Part shown: one piece after another, positions 24,428 through 31,375 of the stretch
How positions within the stretch are numbered: the stretch's first letter is position 1
Layout of the letters: each line of letters starts with the position of its first letter
NCBI GenBank assembly: GCA_021785695.1
Contig: JAJYEQ010000011.1
Location: 1 to 52,332 of the forward strand
DNA from: Actinomycetes bacterium
GTDB taxonomy: Bacteria; Actinomycetota; Acidimicrobiia; Acidimicrobiales; RAAP-2
Length of the DNA stretch: 52,332 nt
Direction of reading: 5' to 3'
Translations under genes and position numbers: made by a program
Notes under the pieces: generated by a model
Databases searched by the model: none
What the model saw: the letters and a program-made list of their open reading frames with translations, nothing else
Told to the model about the DNA's origin: nothing

Positions 24428-24447
24428 ATCGATGTGGATCAATCTAG
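24428..24447. promoter_or_regulatory. Putative ArsR operator
   Basis: ATCGAT-GTGG-ATCAAT (24430-24445) is an inverted repeat with one mismatch, placed between the divergent acr3 and arsR starts. It is the expected site for ArsR. Confidence 0.4.
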
Positions 24448-24461
24448 CCGGGTCATCTGAC

Positions 24462-24848
24462 ATGGGTTCGCCCGTCGCGAGCCGCGCGACCCGGCTCCCG
24501 GTCGTCGAGCGACCCGACGACGCCGCGTGCGCGCGCGAGGAGCTGACCCCCCTCGACGACGAGGCACTAGGCGACCTGGCCCACCGCCTCGCCGCGCTCG
24601 CCGATCCCATCCGCCTGCGCATCGTCGCGCACATCGCCCGCTCGGGACCGCTGTGCTCGTGCCAGCTCGAAGAGCCCGTCGGCCGGTCCCAGCCCACCAT
24701 CAGCCACCACACGGCGGTCCTCGCCCGGGCCGGTATCCTCGTGGCGCAGCGCCGTGGACGCTGGACGTGGTGGCAGCTGGCACCCACGGCCCTGGCCGAC
24801 ATGGCTTCGACCCTGGTGCGCGGCGCCGCCATCACCGACGAGGAGTGA
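24462..24848 (+). CDS. arsR: ArsR-type arsenic-responsive repressor
   Basis: A 128-aa winged-helix repressor. HTH core: RLRIVAHIAR...QPTISHHTAVLARAGIL (about residues 51-93). The As(III) site is the alpha3 pair C65-x-C67 in GPLCSCQLEE; C23 in the longer N-terminal arm may be the third ligand. It is divergent from acr3-arsC, and 1 bp before a dsrE-like gene, so both are probably induced by arsenite. Confidence 0.85.
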   Translation: MGSPVASRATRLPVVERPDDAACAREELTPLDDEALGDLAHRLAALADPIRLRIVAHIARSGPLCSCQLEEPVGRSQPTISHHTAVLARAGILVAQRRGRWTWWQLAPTALADMASTLVRGAAITDEE

Positions 24849-24849
24849 G

Positions 24850-25206
24850 ATGCCCAAGGTCGTGATCCACCTGTTCCACGACAGCCCGGCCGACCTGGCT
24901 ACCGGCGCCCACATCGCCGAGCGGATCCACCAGCACGCGGCCAGCACGGGCGTCGACCTGGAGGTCTTCTGCTTCGGTCCGGCCCAGCGGGCCCTCGACG
25001 GCACGGTCGAGACACCCGTCGTCATCGACTTCAACCGGCAGATCGACGCGCTCATCGCCGCTGGCGTCACCGTGGGCGCGTGCGAGAACGCGGCCATCAT
25101 CGCCGGGGCCGTGGACCGGCTCCGCGAGCGCGGCGTGGTCCTGCAGTTCGCGCGCGACGCGTTCATGCGCTTCGCCCTCGAGGGCGCGGCCGTCATCAAC
25201 TTCTAG
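24850..25206 (+). CDS. DsrE-family protein in the ars locus
   Basis: A 118-aa Rossmann-like DsrE/DsrF-fold protein: VVIHLFHDSPADLATGAHIA at the N-terminus, DLEVFCFGPAQRAL in the middle, and one Cys in GVTVGACENAAII (about residue 77), the position of the sulfur-carrying Cys in active DsrE proteins. The GTGAGATG junction puts it 1 bp after arsR, so it is cotranscribed. A role in thiol or sulfur handling during arsenic stress is inference. A paralogue sits at 32701-33039. Confidence 0.7.
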   Translation: MPKVVIHLFHDSPADLATGAHIAERIHQHAASTGVDLEVFCFGPAQRALDGTVETPVVIDFNRQIDALIAAGVTVGACENAAIIAGAVDRLRERGVVLQFARDAFMRFALEGAAVINF

Positions 25207-25217
25207 TGCGGCCGGCC

Positions 25218-25254
25218 GCCCCGGCGGCGCCGGTCCCCCTCCGCGATCCGGGGC
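25218..25254. terminator. Hairpin after the DsrE-like gene
   Basis: GCCCCGG (25218-25224) pairs with CCGGGGC (25248-25254) in a convergent intergenic gap. Confidence 0.35.
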
Positions 25255-25273
25255 GCCAGCCCGGACCCGACCG

Positions 25274-25630
25274 CTAGTGCCGCGCCTGCTCGATCGCGCT
25301 GCGGGTCGCCTCGGGGTCGGCACAGCCCACGATCCACTCGTCGACGTCGCTGCCGGTGAAGCGGATCCTCACGCCCCGCGGGGTGTCGCGGTGCACCGCG
25401 ACGAAGAGCTTGGCGCGCGCCGCGTAGACCGTGGCCACCTCGACGACGCCGGGGATCCGCGTCCCGACCTTCACGCCGATCTCGTCGGCGGCCCCGTGGG
25501 CGTCCTCGATCACCTCGACACCGACCACCGCGCTCACCGGCGCGCGCAGGTCGCCCCGCACGCCCTCCAGGCGCTCCATCCCCGTCAGGTGCAGCGCCAA
25601 CTCACCGTTCTCGACACTCACCTGTGCCAC
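25274..25630 (-). CDS. PH-domain-like hypothetical protein
   Basis: A 118-aa beta-rich protein of a small family common in actinobacteria: LHLTGMERLEGVRGDLRAPV, then GTRIPGVVEVATVYAARAKLF, then RIRFTGSDVDEWIVG. The layout fits a single bacterial PH-like domain. The GTG at 25630 is set by GAGGAGG about 6 nt upstream. No known function. Confidence 0.6.
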   Translation of the reverse strand: MAQVSVENGELALHLTGMERLEGVRGDLRAPVSAVVGVEVIEDAHGAADEIGVKVGTRIPGVVEVATVYAARAKLFVAVHRDTPRGVRIRFTGSDVDEWIVGCADPEATRSAIEQARH

Positions 25631-25672
25631 GGGACACCTCCTCGCGGACCCCCGCGCACTCTACGTCGGCGC

Positions 25673-27034
25673 TCAACCCCCAGCCGGCCAGCGGGGCCAC
25701 CCGGCCGGCAGGCGTCCCGGGGGACCCGCCAGGGTCAGGCCGGGACGCGCACCCACGGTCTCGAGCAGGGCGCTGAAGTTGCGCCCGAAGGCCGTCGAGT
25801 TCTTGCCGGTGTACTGGGTCGCGCCCAGGGCCCAGCCCAGGCGCGTGGGTGATGCCCAGCCCGTCTCGAGGCTCGTCGTGAAGTCGTGCACCACGCCTAC
25901 GGCCGTGGTCATCGTGACGCGCTGTCCGATGCGCACGTGGGGGGTCACGTTCTCGGCCACGTAGACGACGCGGCCCACCGCGGGCCCCGCGGTCAGCCGG
26001 TAGGCGATGAACGTGCCGCTCGGCCAGCCCGGATCGGTCACGTTGAGGACCACCCCCGGGCCCAGCGCGTACACCGGTCCCGAGCCGCAGTAGTCCACGC
26101 CCTGGTCGATCTCCTGGGGCACGAGGGCCCGCACCGCGCGCAGGGGGTTGCGGTAGCCCGCGTCCCCACCGTCGTCGATGGCCACGATCAGGCGCGAGCC
26201 CGCCACGGCGATGCCCGCGGCCGCCGCCCCCGCCGGCACCGCGACCGCCGCCCCCGCCGGCATCGCGACCGCCGCTGGACCCACCGATGTGCCATAGGCG
26301 CTGAGGTGGCCGTCGGCCTCCAAGGCGACGACCCCGGAGCCCGCCGCGGCCAGGGCCACCGTGGGCGCTCGCGAGAGCGGCGACGCCAGGCTCGGCGCGC
26401 CCAGGGCGGGCGCGTCAAAGGCGACCACGGCCCCGCTGGAGGTCGCGATCCAGTAGCCACCGGTCGCCGCGTCCACGGCAATGCCCACCGCCGTCACCGG
26501 GGCCGTCGCGCCGTAAGCGAGGCGGTGGGCCAGCGAGCCGTGCGCCCGTGTGCCGAACGCGTCGACCGCGCCGTTGGCCCGCAGCACCAGGTAGCCGCGC
26601 CCCCGCGGAGCTGCGGCGATGGCCACGGCCGCCGGGTACTGGCCCCAGCCCCCAGTGGGGATCCGGGGACCCCCGAGGGCCGGCGCGTCGATCGCCTCGA
26701 CGCGGCCGTTCGAGAAGAGCACCCAGTAGCCGCCGGTCCGCGGGTCGGCCGCGATGCCGGTGGCGCTGACCCCAGGGGCCGCGGGCGGAGCAGCCACCAC
26801 GCGCGCGAAGCGACCGAACACGTCGACGCGGCCATCGATGCGCACGTCCGCGTAGCTCGCGCCCCCCGCCGCGACGGCGACGCCCACCACCGCGGGATAC
26901 CCGGACCCCGTCGCCGCGGGCGGCGCGATCCCGACGCGCAGCGTCGCTAGTGGTGCGGGCGACGCCGCTGCGGGAGGCCCCCAGGTCAGCAGGGCCACCA
27001 GAAGGATCGACCCCACCGCGCGCCGCGTTCGCAT
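25673..27034 (-). CDS. Secreted repeat (propeller-like) protein with degenerate M23-like domain
   Basis: A 453-aa exported protein. Signal peptide at residues 1-25 (MRTRRAVGSILLVALL...PAAAS). About five repeats follow (roughly residues 45-240) of the pattern TGGYW-hhhhh-NGRVEAIDAPALG, GRGYLVLRANGAVDAFG, TGGYWIATSSGAVVAFDAP; such GYW repeats are abundant in Acidimicrobiia and suggest a beta-propeller. The C-terminal part (about 290-400: DQGVDYCGSGPVYALGPGVV, VVYVAENVTPHVRIGQRV) has an M23/lysostaphin-like fold, but Asp replaces the first zinc His of the HxGxD motif, so it is probably not catalytic. A 24-bp tandem repeat codes for the Ala/Pro-rich stretch near 26220-26275. Cell-wall binding is inferred. 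Confidence 0.65.
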   Translation of the reverse strand: MRTRRAVGSILLVALLTWGPPAAASPAPLATLRVGIAPPAATGSGYPAVVGVAVAAGGASYADVRIDGRVDVFGRFARVVAAPPAAPGVSATGIAADPRTGGYWVLFSNGRVEAIDAPALGGPRIPTGGWGQYPAAVAIAAAPRGRGYLVLRANGAVDAFGTRAHGSLAHRLAYGATAPVTAVGIAVDAATGGYWIATSSGAVVAFDAPALGAPSLASPLSRAPTVALAAAGSGVVALEADGHLSAYGTSVGPAAVAMPAGAAVAVPAGAAAAGIAVAGSRLIVAIDDGGDAGYRNPLRAVRALVPQEIDQGVDYCGSGPVYALGPGVVLNVTDPGWPSGTFIAYRLTAGPAVGRVVYVAENVTPHVRIGQRVTMTTAVGVVHDFTTSLETGWASPTRLGWALGATQYTGKNSTAFGRNFSALLETVGARPGLTLAGPPGRLPAGWPRWPAGG

Positions 27035-27105
27035 GTGCTGGCAGGCTATCCCAGCCACGCGGACCGCTCGGCCGGCCCGGCGCGGTCCCCGTGCGCCACG
27101 AATTC

Positions 27106-27123
27106 TTCTGCTCTACAGTGGAA
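27106..27123 (+). promoter_or_regulatory. TTCTGYT-N8-GAA box 1, overlapping the regulator's own -10
   Basis: TTCTGCTCTACAGTGGAA. The -10-like TACAGT (27114-27119) lies inside the box and 7 nt before the GTG at 27127, so a bound protein would block this promoter. The same box occurs at 27828 and 30322. Confidence 0.5.
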
Positions 27124-27126
27124 CTT

Positions 27127-27804
27127 GTGACGCCCACCTCGCCGGCCGACGAGCTCCTCGCCCAGGCGCGCGCGCTGGGCGACGCGAACCGGCTGCGCCT
27201 GTTCCGCTACCTCGTGGCCCACGACGGGCCGGTCGCCGTCGCCGAGCTGACCGACATGGCGAGACTGAACCACAACACCGTGCGCCAGCATCTGGCCGTC
27301 CTGGTCGAGGCCGGCCTGGTCGACGAGAGCCGGGAGGTCCGCTCGCGCGTCGGGCGCCCTCGCCTGCTCTATCGCGCCGACGCGGGGGCCGCCAGCCGCT
27401 GGGACGCCCCGGGGACCTACGTGTGGCTCGCCGAGCTGCTCAGCGACGCGTTGAGCCGCCAGATCTCCCCCCGGGAAGCCGGGCGTCTGCGCGGCGTGCA
27501 GCGCGCCGCCGAGCTGAGCGACGGCGGCTCGGCCCTCGACGTGATGGAGGCCGATCTCGCGCGCCGGGGCTTCCATCCCCGCCGGGAGGCGAGCCGCACC
27601 CGGGTCGACTTCATCTTGGAGCGGTGCCCGTTCGTCGACGTGGCCGCCGTCAATCCCGCCACCATCTGCCAGCTCCACCTGGGACTGGTCGAGGGATTGG
27701 CCACGGGTCTGGGCGGCTGGGAGGTCGACGAGCTGGTTGCCCGCTCGCCGCGCGAGGCCGGCTGCCGGCTGTCCCTGCGGGCCGCGCCGGCGCGCGTGCG
27801 CTGA
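27127..27804 (+). CDS. Winged-helix regulator with three conserved Cys (SufR-like)
   Basis: A 225-aa transcription factor. The N-terminal winged helix (about residues 8-85) has DANRLRLFRYLVAHDGPVAV and LNHNTVRQHLAVLVEAGLVDE. The C-terminal half carries three cysteines, ERCPF, ATICQLH (13 residues apart) and AGCRLSL, in the context typical of SufR/DeoR-type regulators that bind an Fe-S cluster or metal. GTG at 27127 is leaderless with -10 TACAGT. It stands directly upstream of the hemerythrin gene, and a shared box lies before both, so it is the likely controller of this locus, sensing oxygen, NO or iron (inference). Confidence 0.75.
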   Translation: MTPTSPADELLAQARALGDANRLRLFRYLVAHDGPVAVAELTDMARLNHNTVRQHLAVLVEAGLVDESREVRSRVGRPRLLYRADAGAASRWDAPGTYVWLAELLSDALSRQISPREAGRLRGVQRAAELSDGGSALDVMEADLARRGFHPRREASRTRVDFILERCPFVDVAAVNPATICQLHLGLVEGLATGLGGWEVDELVARSPREAGCRLSLRAAPARVR

Positions 27805-27827
27805 GGGCCCGCGCCCGGTCCCGATTT

Positions 27828-27845
27828 TTCTGCTTTGGGATCGAA
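27828..27845 (+). promoter_or_regulatory. TTCTGYT-N8-GAA box 2, upstream of hemerythrin gene
   Basis: TTCTGCTTTGGGATCGAA, followed at once by the AT-rich TAATAT that may be the -10 of the hemerythrin gene. Same spacing (TTC-N12-GAA) as boxes 1 and 3. Confidence 0.5.
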
Positions 27846-27890
27846 TAATATGGTCCGGGCGCCGGAGGGCGCCCGATCCCCAGGAGGAAG

Positions 27891-28814
27891 ATGACCGTGA
27901 ATGACCTCGCCGCCACGCAGGCCATGAAGACCCATCACGCCCAGCTCGTGAGCCAGGTGGACGCCCGGGCCCGATCGGTCGAGACCGACCCCACGGTGGA
28001 GGCCACCGCGGCTCTGCTGGCCTACTTGGCGGGCGAGGTCCTGCCCCACGCGCTCGCCGAGGAGGCGTCGGTCTATCGCGCCGCGGCCGCTCTGCCCGGA
28101 CTGGCGCCTCTCATCGGGGGCCTGATCGTCGAGCACCACGAGCTGGCCCGGCTCGGCGACGACCTCAGCCCCGCCGCGCCTGCCGACGTCCGCCGTGCGG
28201 CCGCGCGCCGCGTTCGCCTCCTGTTCGCCGACCACGTCGGCGCGGAGAACGACGTCGTGCTGCCCGCCTTGCGCGACGGGGCCCCGGGATCGCTGCCCGC
28301 ACTCCTCGACGCCATGCACGAGCTGCTGAGCGCGCCGGTCGCGCCTCCCGCCTCCGCCTCAGCCGACGACGCCTTGTTCGACCTCGTCGTCCAGGCCAGC
28401 GACGAGCTCGACCGGGCCGGGGCGCCCGACGCGGCCAGCCGCCTGCTGGCGCGCGCCTGGACAGTCCTGCGCGCGCCACGACCCGACCTGGCGCGCCGCG
28501 TGACCTCGCGCCTGCACCGGGTCGCCCGCTCCCTCGAGCCCACCGCGGTGTCCATCGCGACCCCCTCGACGATCGCGCCGAGTGACGCCGACAGCCTGGA
28601 CGTGCGATCCCTGCCGCCGCGCGAGCGCCACGAGTCAATCTTCTCGGCCTACGAGGCGCTGGGCGCTGGTGACTCCTTCGTCCTGGTGAACGATCATGAT
28701 CCCAAGCCCCTGCGCTACCAGTTCGACGCCGAGCATCCCGGCGCCTTCACGTGGGACTACCTGGAGTCGGGCCCCCGGGTATGGCGGGTCCGCATCGGCC
28801 GCAGCGCGGCCTAG
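27891..28814 (+). CDS. Hemerythrin-DUF2249 fusion protein
   Basis: A 307-aa cytoplasmic protein in two parts. Residues about 10-150 form a hemerythrin HHE four-helix bundle with the His/Glu set for a di-iron centre (KTHHAQL, LPHALAEE, VEHHELARLGDD, FADHVGAENDVVLP). After a helical linker, residues about 234-305 form a DUF2249 domain (LDVRSLPPRERHESIF, FVLVNDHDPKPLRYQF, FTWDYLESGPRVWRVRI). DUF2249 genes are repeatedly found beside NO and denitrification genes, and hemerythrins bind O2 or NO or repair Fe-S clusters. AGGAGGAAG sets the ATG. Its stop overlaps the stop of the convergent membrane protein. Confidence 0.9.
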   Translation: MTVNDLAATQAMKTHHAQLVSQVDARARSVETDPTVEATAALLAYLAGEVLPHALAEEASVYRAAAALPGLAPLIGGLIVEHHELARLGDDLSPAAPADVRRAAARRVRLLFADHVGAENDVVLPALRDGAPGSLPALLDAMHELLSAPVAPPASASADDALFDLVVQASDELDRAGAPDAASRLLARAWTVLRAPRPDLARRVTSRLHRVARSLEPTAVSIATPSTIAPSDADSLDVRSLPPRERHESIFSAYEALGAGDSFVLVNDHDPKPLRYQFDAEHPGAFTWDYLESGPRVWRVRIGRSAA

Positions 28815-30184
28815 CGGGTCGGTGCCGACTCAGGGGTACCCGACGCAGCTGACGTCGCCGCCGGAGCCGCGTGCGCCACGCGCCCCGGTCCCCGCCCGAG
28901 GTTGGCGCCCACGACCACTCCGGTGAAGGCCAGCAGGATGCCGGCCAGCCGCATCACCGGGGGCGACGCGATGGCCAGGCCCAGGCCCAGCGCGGCGACG
29001 CCCCCCGTGGTGCTCACGTAGCTGGCCAGCGCCCAGCGGGCCGAATAGAGGTCCGCGAATCCCAGGGCCTGACCGCGCGGGTTCGAGACGACGCCACGGG
29101 CGCGCAGCACCGACCAGGCGATGAAGGGGACCACCTTGTGCGCGTGGCCGACCAGCGCCAGCAGGAGCCACCCACCGAAGAGGGCCATCGCCGCGGCGAC
29201 CAGGTCCCGCCCCGCCCGGGGGTGCGCACTCCCGGTGACGGCCGCCACCAGCGCCAGAGCCACGCCGCCCAGGAGAGACGCCGCGCTCGTCAGCACGAAG
29301 ACGAGGTGCAGGTCGCGTGCGCGGCGGCGGCGACGCACGTGCGCGCCCAGCGCCACGAGGTGCGCGGCCAGTCCCGCGGCCAGCACCAGGGCGCCACCCG
29401 CGGCGAGCGCTGGGAGCGCCGCCAGCAGACCCGCGGCCAGCACCAGGGCGCCAACGGGCACCAGCCACACCGAGGCGCGCACCGAGCGTGCGCGCGACTC
29501 CAGATGCGCCAGCATGAACATCGGCCACAGCTTGCTCGCCACCCCGACGTAGGCCGTGCCCAGCCAGGTGAAGACGCCGAGCACGCCCATCGCCAGGTCG
29601 GCGCGGGCCGACAGCGCGAACCAGGATGCCTGGCGGTCCCCGACGAAGGCGACGCCGAGGTAGGTCGTGATCAGCGCACCGGCCATCGACCACCGCATCG
29701 CCGTGACCGCGGGGCCCTTGCCCCGTACCCGCAGCGCCGGCCACAGGTTCCAGGACACGACCAGCACCGCGATGCCGGCTGACGCCCCGCCGAGACCCGT
29801 CACCACGGGCGCCGACAGGCCGATCCCGAACGGCAGCATCCAGGAGGCCGCGACCCACAGCGCGCAGCTGGCGTAGCCCGCGACGGTCGAGCGCAGGGGC
29901 CGCCCCGTGATCACGGGCACGAACTGGTGGAGCGCCCCGAGCAGGCCCATGGCCAGGGTCGCCAGCACACCCAGGTGCACCGCGGCGACGACGGGATCGG
30001 CGGTCACGTCGCGGGCGGCCCGCCCCGCCACGACCAGCCACGCGACGCCCGTCGCGATCAGGCCCAGGGCCGACGCCCCGAGGAACGACAGGGGCACCCC
30101 GGGCGCCGGGACCGCCGCCGGGACGCCCCGAGGACGTCCCGCCCAGGTCGCGCCGCCGCCCGGTGCCGTCGCTGCAGTGGCCAT
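28811..30184 (-). CDS. Polytopic membrane protein, NnrS/heme-copper-oxidase-like, unknown
   Basis: A 457-aa protein with about 12 hydrophobic helices. Histidines sit in helices in AVHLGVLATLAMGLLGALHQ and GHAHKVVPFIAW, and FTWLGTAYVGVASKLWPMFM recalls the heme-copper oxidase subunit I/NnrS group of NO-related membrane proteins. I cannot place it firmly. The context (hemerythrin-DUF2249 downstream and convergent, DUF2249 divergent) supports a role in NO or oxygen response. The ATG at 30184 has only a weak SD. A perfect TATAAT occurs on the minus strand at 30247-30242. Confidence 0.55.
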   Translation of the reverse strand: MATAATAPGGGATWAGRPRGVPAAVPAPGVPLSFLGASALGLIATGVAWLVVAGRAARDVTADPVVAAVHLGVLATLAMGLLGALHQFVPVITGRPLRSTVAGYASCALWVAASWMLPFGIGLSAPVVTGLGGASAGIAVLVVSWNLWPALRVRGKGPAVTAMRWSMAGALITTYLGVAFVGDRQASWFALSARADLAMGVLGVFTWLGTAYVGVASKLWPMFMLAHLESRARSVRASVWLVPVGALVLAAGLLAALPALAAGGALVLAAGLAAHLVALGAHVRRRRRARDLHLVFVLTSAASLLGGVALALVAAVTGSAHPRAGRDLVAAAMALFGGWLLLALVGHAHKVVPFIAWSVLRARGVVSNPRGQALGFADLYSARWALASYVSTTGGVAALGLGLAIASPPVMRLAGILLAFTGVVVGANLGRGPGRVAHAAPAATSAASGTPESAPTR

Positions 30185-30241
30185 GACGTCTCGCTTTCCC
30201 GGGGCCCACACGTTGGCCCATTATTTCTTCTCGTCGGCGTA

Positions 30242-30247
30242 ATTATA
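30242..30247 (-). promoter_or_regulatory. TATAAT -10 for the membrane protein gene
   Basis: Perfect TATAAT read on the minus strand, in a short AT-rich patch; it would give a leader of about 50 nt. No clear -35. Confidence 0.4.
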
Positions 30248-30321
30248 CGGGGCGCACTCGCGGCCGGGGATTGGCGGCGAGGTTTCTCCCGTGGTTGCCT
30301 CGGCGTGACTCTGCTGCTATT

Positions 30322-30339
30322 TTCTGTTAGTCAGCAGAA
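30322..30339 (+). promoter_or_regulatory. TTCTGYT-N8-GAA box 3, upstream of DUF2249 gene
   Basis: TTCTGTTAGTCAGCAGAA; this copy is also nearly palindromic (TTTCTG at 30321-30326 and CAGAAA at 30335-30340). It lies 31 nt before the ATG of the DUF2249 gene. Confidence 0.5.
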
Positions 30340-30369
30340 ATTTCACTGCTAGGAGACGCAAGGAGACCT

Positions 30370-30591
30370 ATGGCCACCGTCGACGCCCGTCCGATCATCG
30401 CTGCGGGCGACGAGCCCTTCGAGGCGATCATGGCCGCGGTCAGCGCGCTCGCGCCCACCGAGGAGCTGGTCGTGCTCGCCCCCTTCGAGCCCGTTCCCCT
30501 GGAGGGAGTGCTCGGCGCCCAGGGCTTCACCTACACGGCCGAAGAGCTCGGGGACGGCGACTGGCGCGTCACCTTCCGGTCCGCCTCGTGA
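30370..30591 (+). CDS. Small DUF2249 protein
   Basis: A 73-aa single-domain DUF2249 protein (VDARPIIAAGDEPFEAI at the start, FTYTAEELGDGDWRVTF at the end). It corresponds to the C-terminal half of the hemerythrin fusion but lacks the VNDHDP motif, having VVLAPFEPVPL instead. AAGGAG sets the ATG. It is translationally coupled (GTGA) to the MIP18-like gene. Confidence 0.75.
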   Translation: MATVDARPIIAAGDEPFEAIMAAVSALAPTEELVVLAPFEPVPLEGVLGAQGFTYTAEELGDGDWRVTFRSAS

Positions 30592-30938
30592 GTGCGGCCC
30601 CCGGCCCGCACGACGCTTCCACGCCCGGCGCCGAGCACGACCTCGACGCCGTGTGGCAGGCCCTGCGCACCGTTGAGGATCCCGAGCTGCGCCTCGACGT
30701 GGTCTCGTTGGGACTCGTCTACGACGTGCGCCGAGACGCGGGCGGCGTCGTCGTCGAGATGACCATGACGACGCCGGGCTGCCCGGCCGCCGAGATCATC
30801 CCCGAGATGGCCCACGACGCGGTGGCCGCGGCGATCGGTGAGGGTCCCGTGGACGTCCGCGTGGTGTGGAATCCGCCGTGGGACCCCTCGATGATCGATG
30901 AGGCCGCCCTCGGGGCCCGCGGGTACCGGCGTCGCTAG
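30588..30938 (+). CDS. MIP18/DUF59 (SufT/PaaD-like) Fe-S assembly factor
   Basis: A 116-aa protein of the MIP18 family: TVEDPELRLDVVSLGLVYDV (residues 24-43), then EMTMTTPGCPAAEIIPEMAHDAV with the conserved Cys, and VVWNPPWDPSMI. Members help insert or mature Fe-S clusters (SufT, PaaD). The GTG start overlaps the DUF2249 stop. Its place in a box-controlled unit next to a probable Fe-S regulator and a hemerythrin suggests cluster repair under stress. Confidence 0.85.
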   Translation: MSAAPGPHDASTPGAEHDLDAVWQALRTVEDPELRLDVVSLGLVYDVRRDAGGVVVEMTMTTPGCPAAEIIPEMAHDAVAAAIGEGPVDVRVVWNPPWDPSMIDEAALGARGYRRR

Positions 30939-30948
30939 CGTGGCCGCG

Positions 30949-31320
30949 ATGGGCGATGTCGTGGTGACCCGCATCTACCAGGACCCCGGGCGCAGCGCCG
31001 GCGAGGTGCGGGTCCTGGTCGACCGTCTCTGGCCCCGTGGTATCACCCGGGTGACGGCCGACCTCGACGAGTGGGCCAAGGACGCGGCGCCCCGCCCCGA
31101 GCTGCGCCGCTGGTATGCGCACGACGTGGCGCGCTTCGCCCAGTTCCGCCAGCGCTACGAGCTCGAGCTGCGCGAGGCGCCCGCACTGGAGGCCGTCGCC
31201 CACCTGAGGGTCCTCGCCGCGTCATCGCGGCTGGTGCTGCTCACGGCCGCCCGCGACGTGGCGCACTCGAGCGCCCGGGTGCTCGCCGACGAGCTAGCCC
31301 GCGTGGCCGCCACGAGCTAG
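30949..31320 (+). CDS. DUF488 (YeaO-like) protein
   Basis: A 123-aa protein of the DUF488 family: RVLVDRLWPRGITRVTADLDEWAKDAAP is the family signature (about residues 24-51), followed by RRWYAHDVARFAQFRQRY. The family is unsolved; it is often found beside nitrosative and metal stress genes. The ATG at 30949 has TAGCGT 7 nt upstream, and that hexamer overlaps the stop codon of the preceding gene, so it may have its own leaderless promoter as well as readthrough. Confidence 0.8.
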   Translation: MGDVVVTRIYQDPGRSAGEVRVLVDRLWPRGITRVTADLDEWAKDAAPRPELRRWYAHDVARFAQFRQRYELELREAPALEAVAHLRVLAASSRLVLLTAARDVAHSSARVLADELARVAATS

Positions 31321-31375
31321 CCACCACGAACCAGCGCACTCTGGGCCAGCCACTAGGTTGGGGGCGCCCCGCGCC

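Noticed and set aside
26215..26280. 24-bp GC-rich tandem repeat as a regulatory array
   Set aside because: It lies in frame within the secreted protein gene and codes for an Ala/Pro/Val linker; simple coding low complexity.
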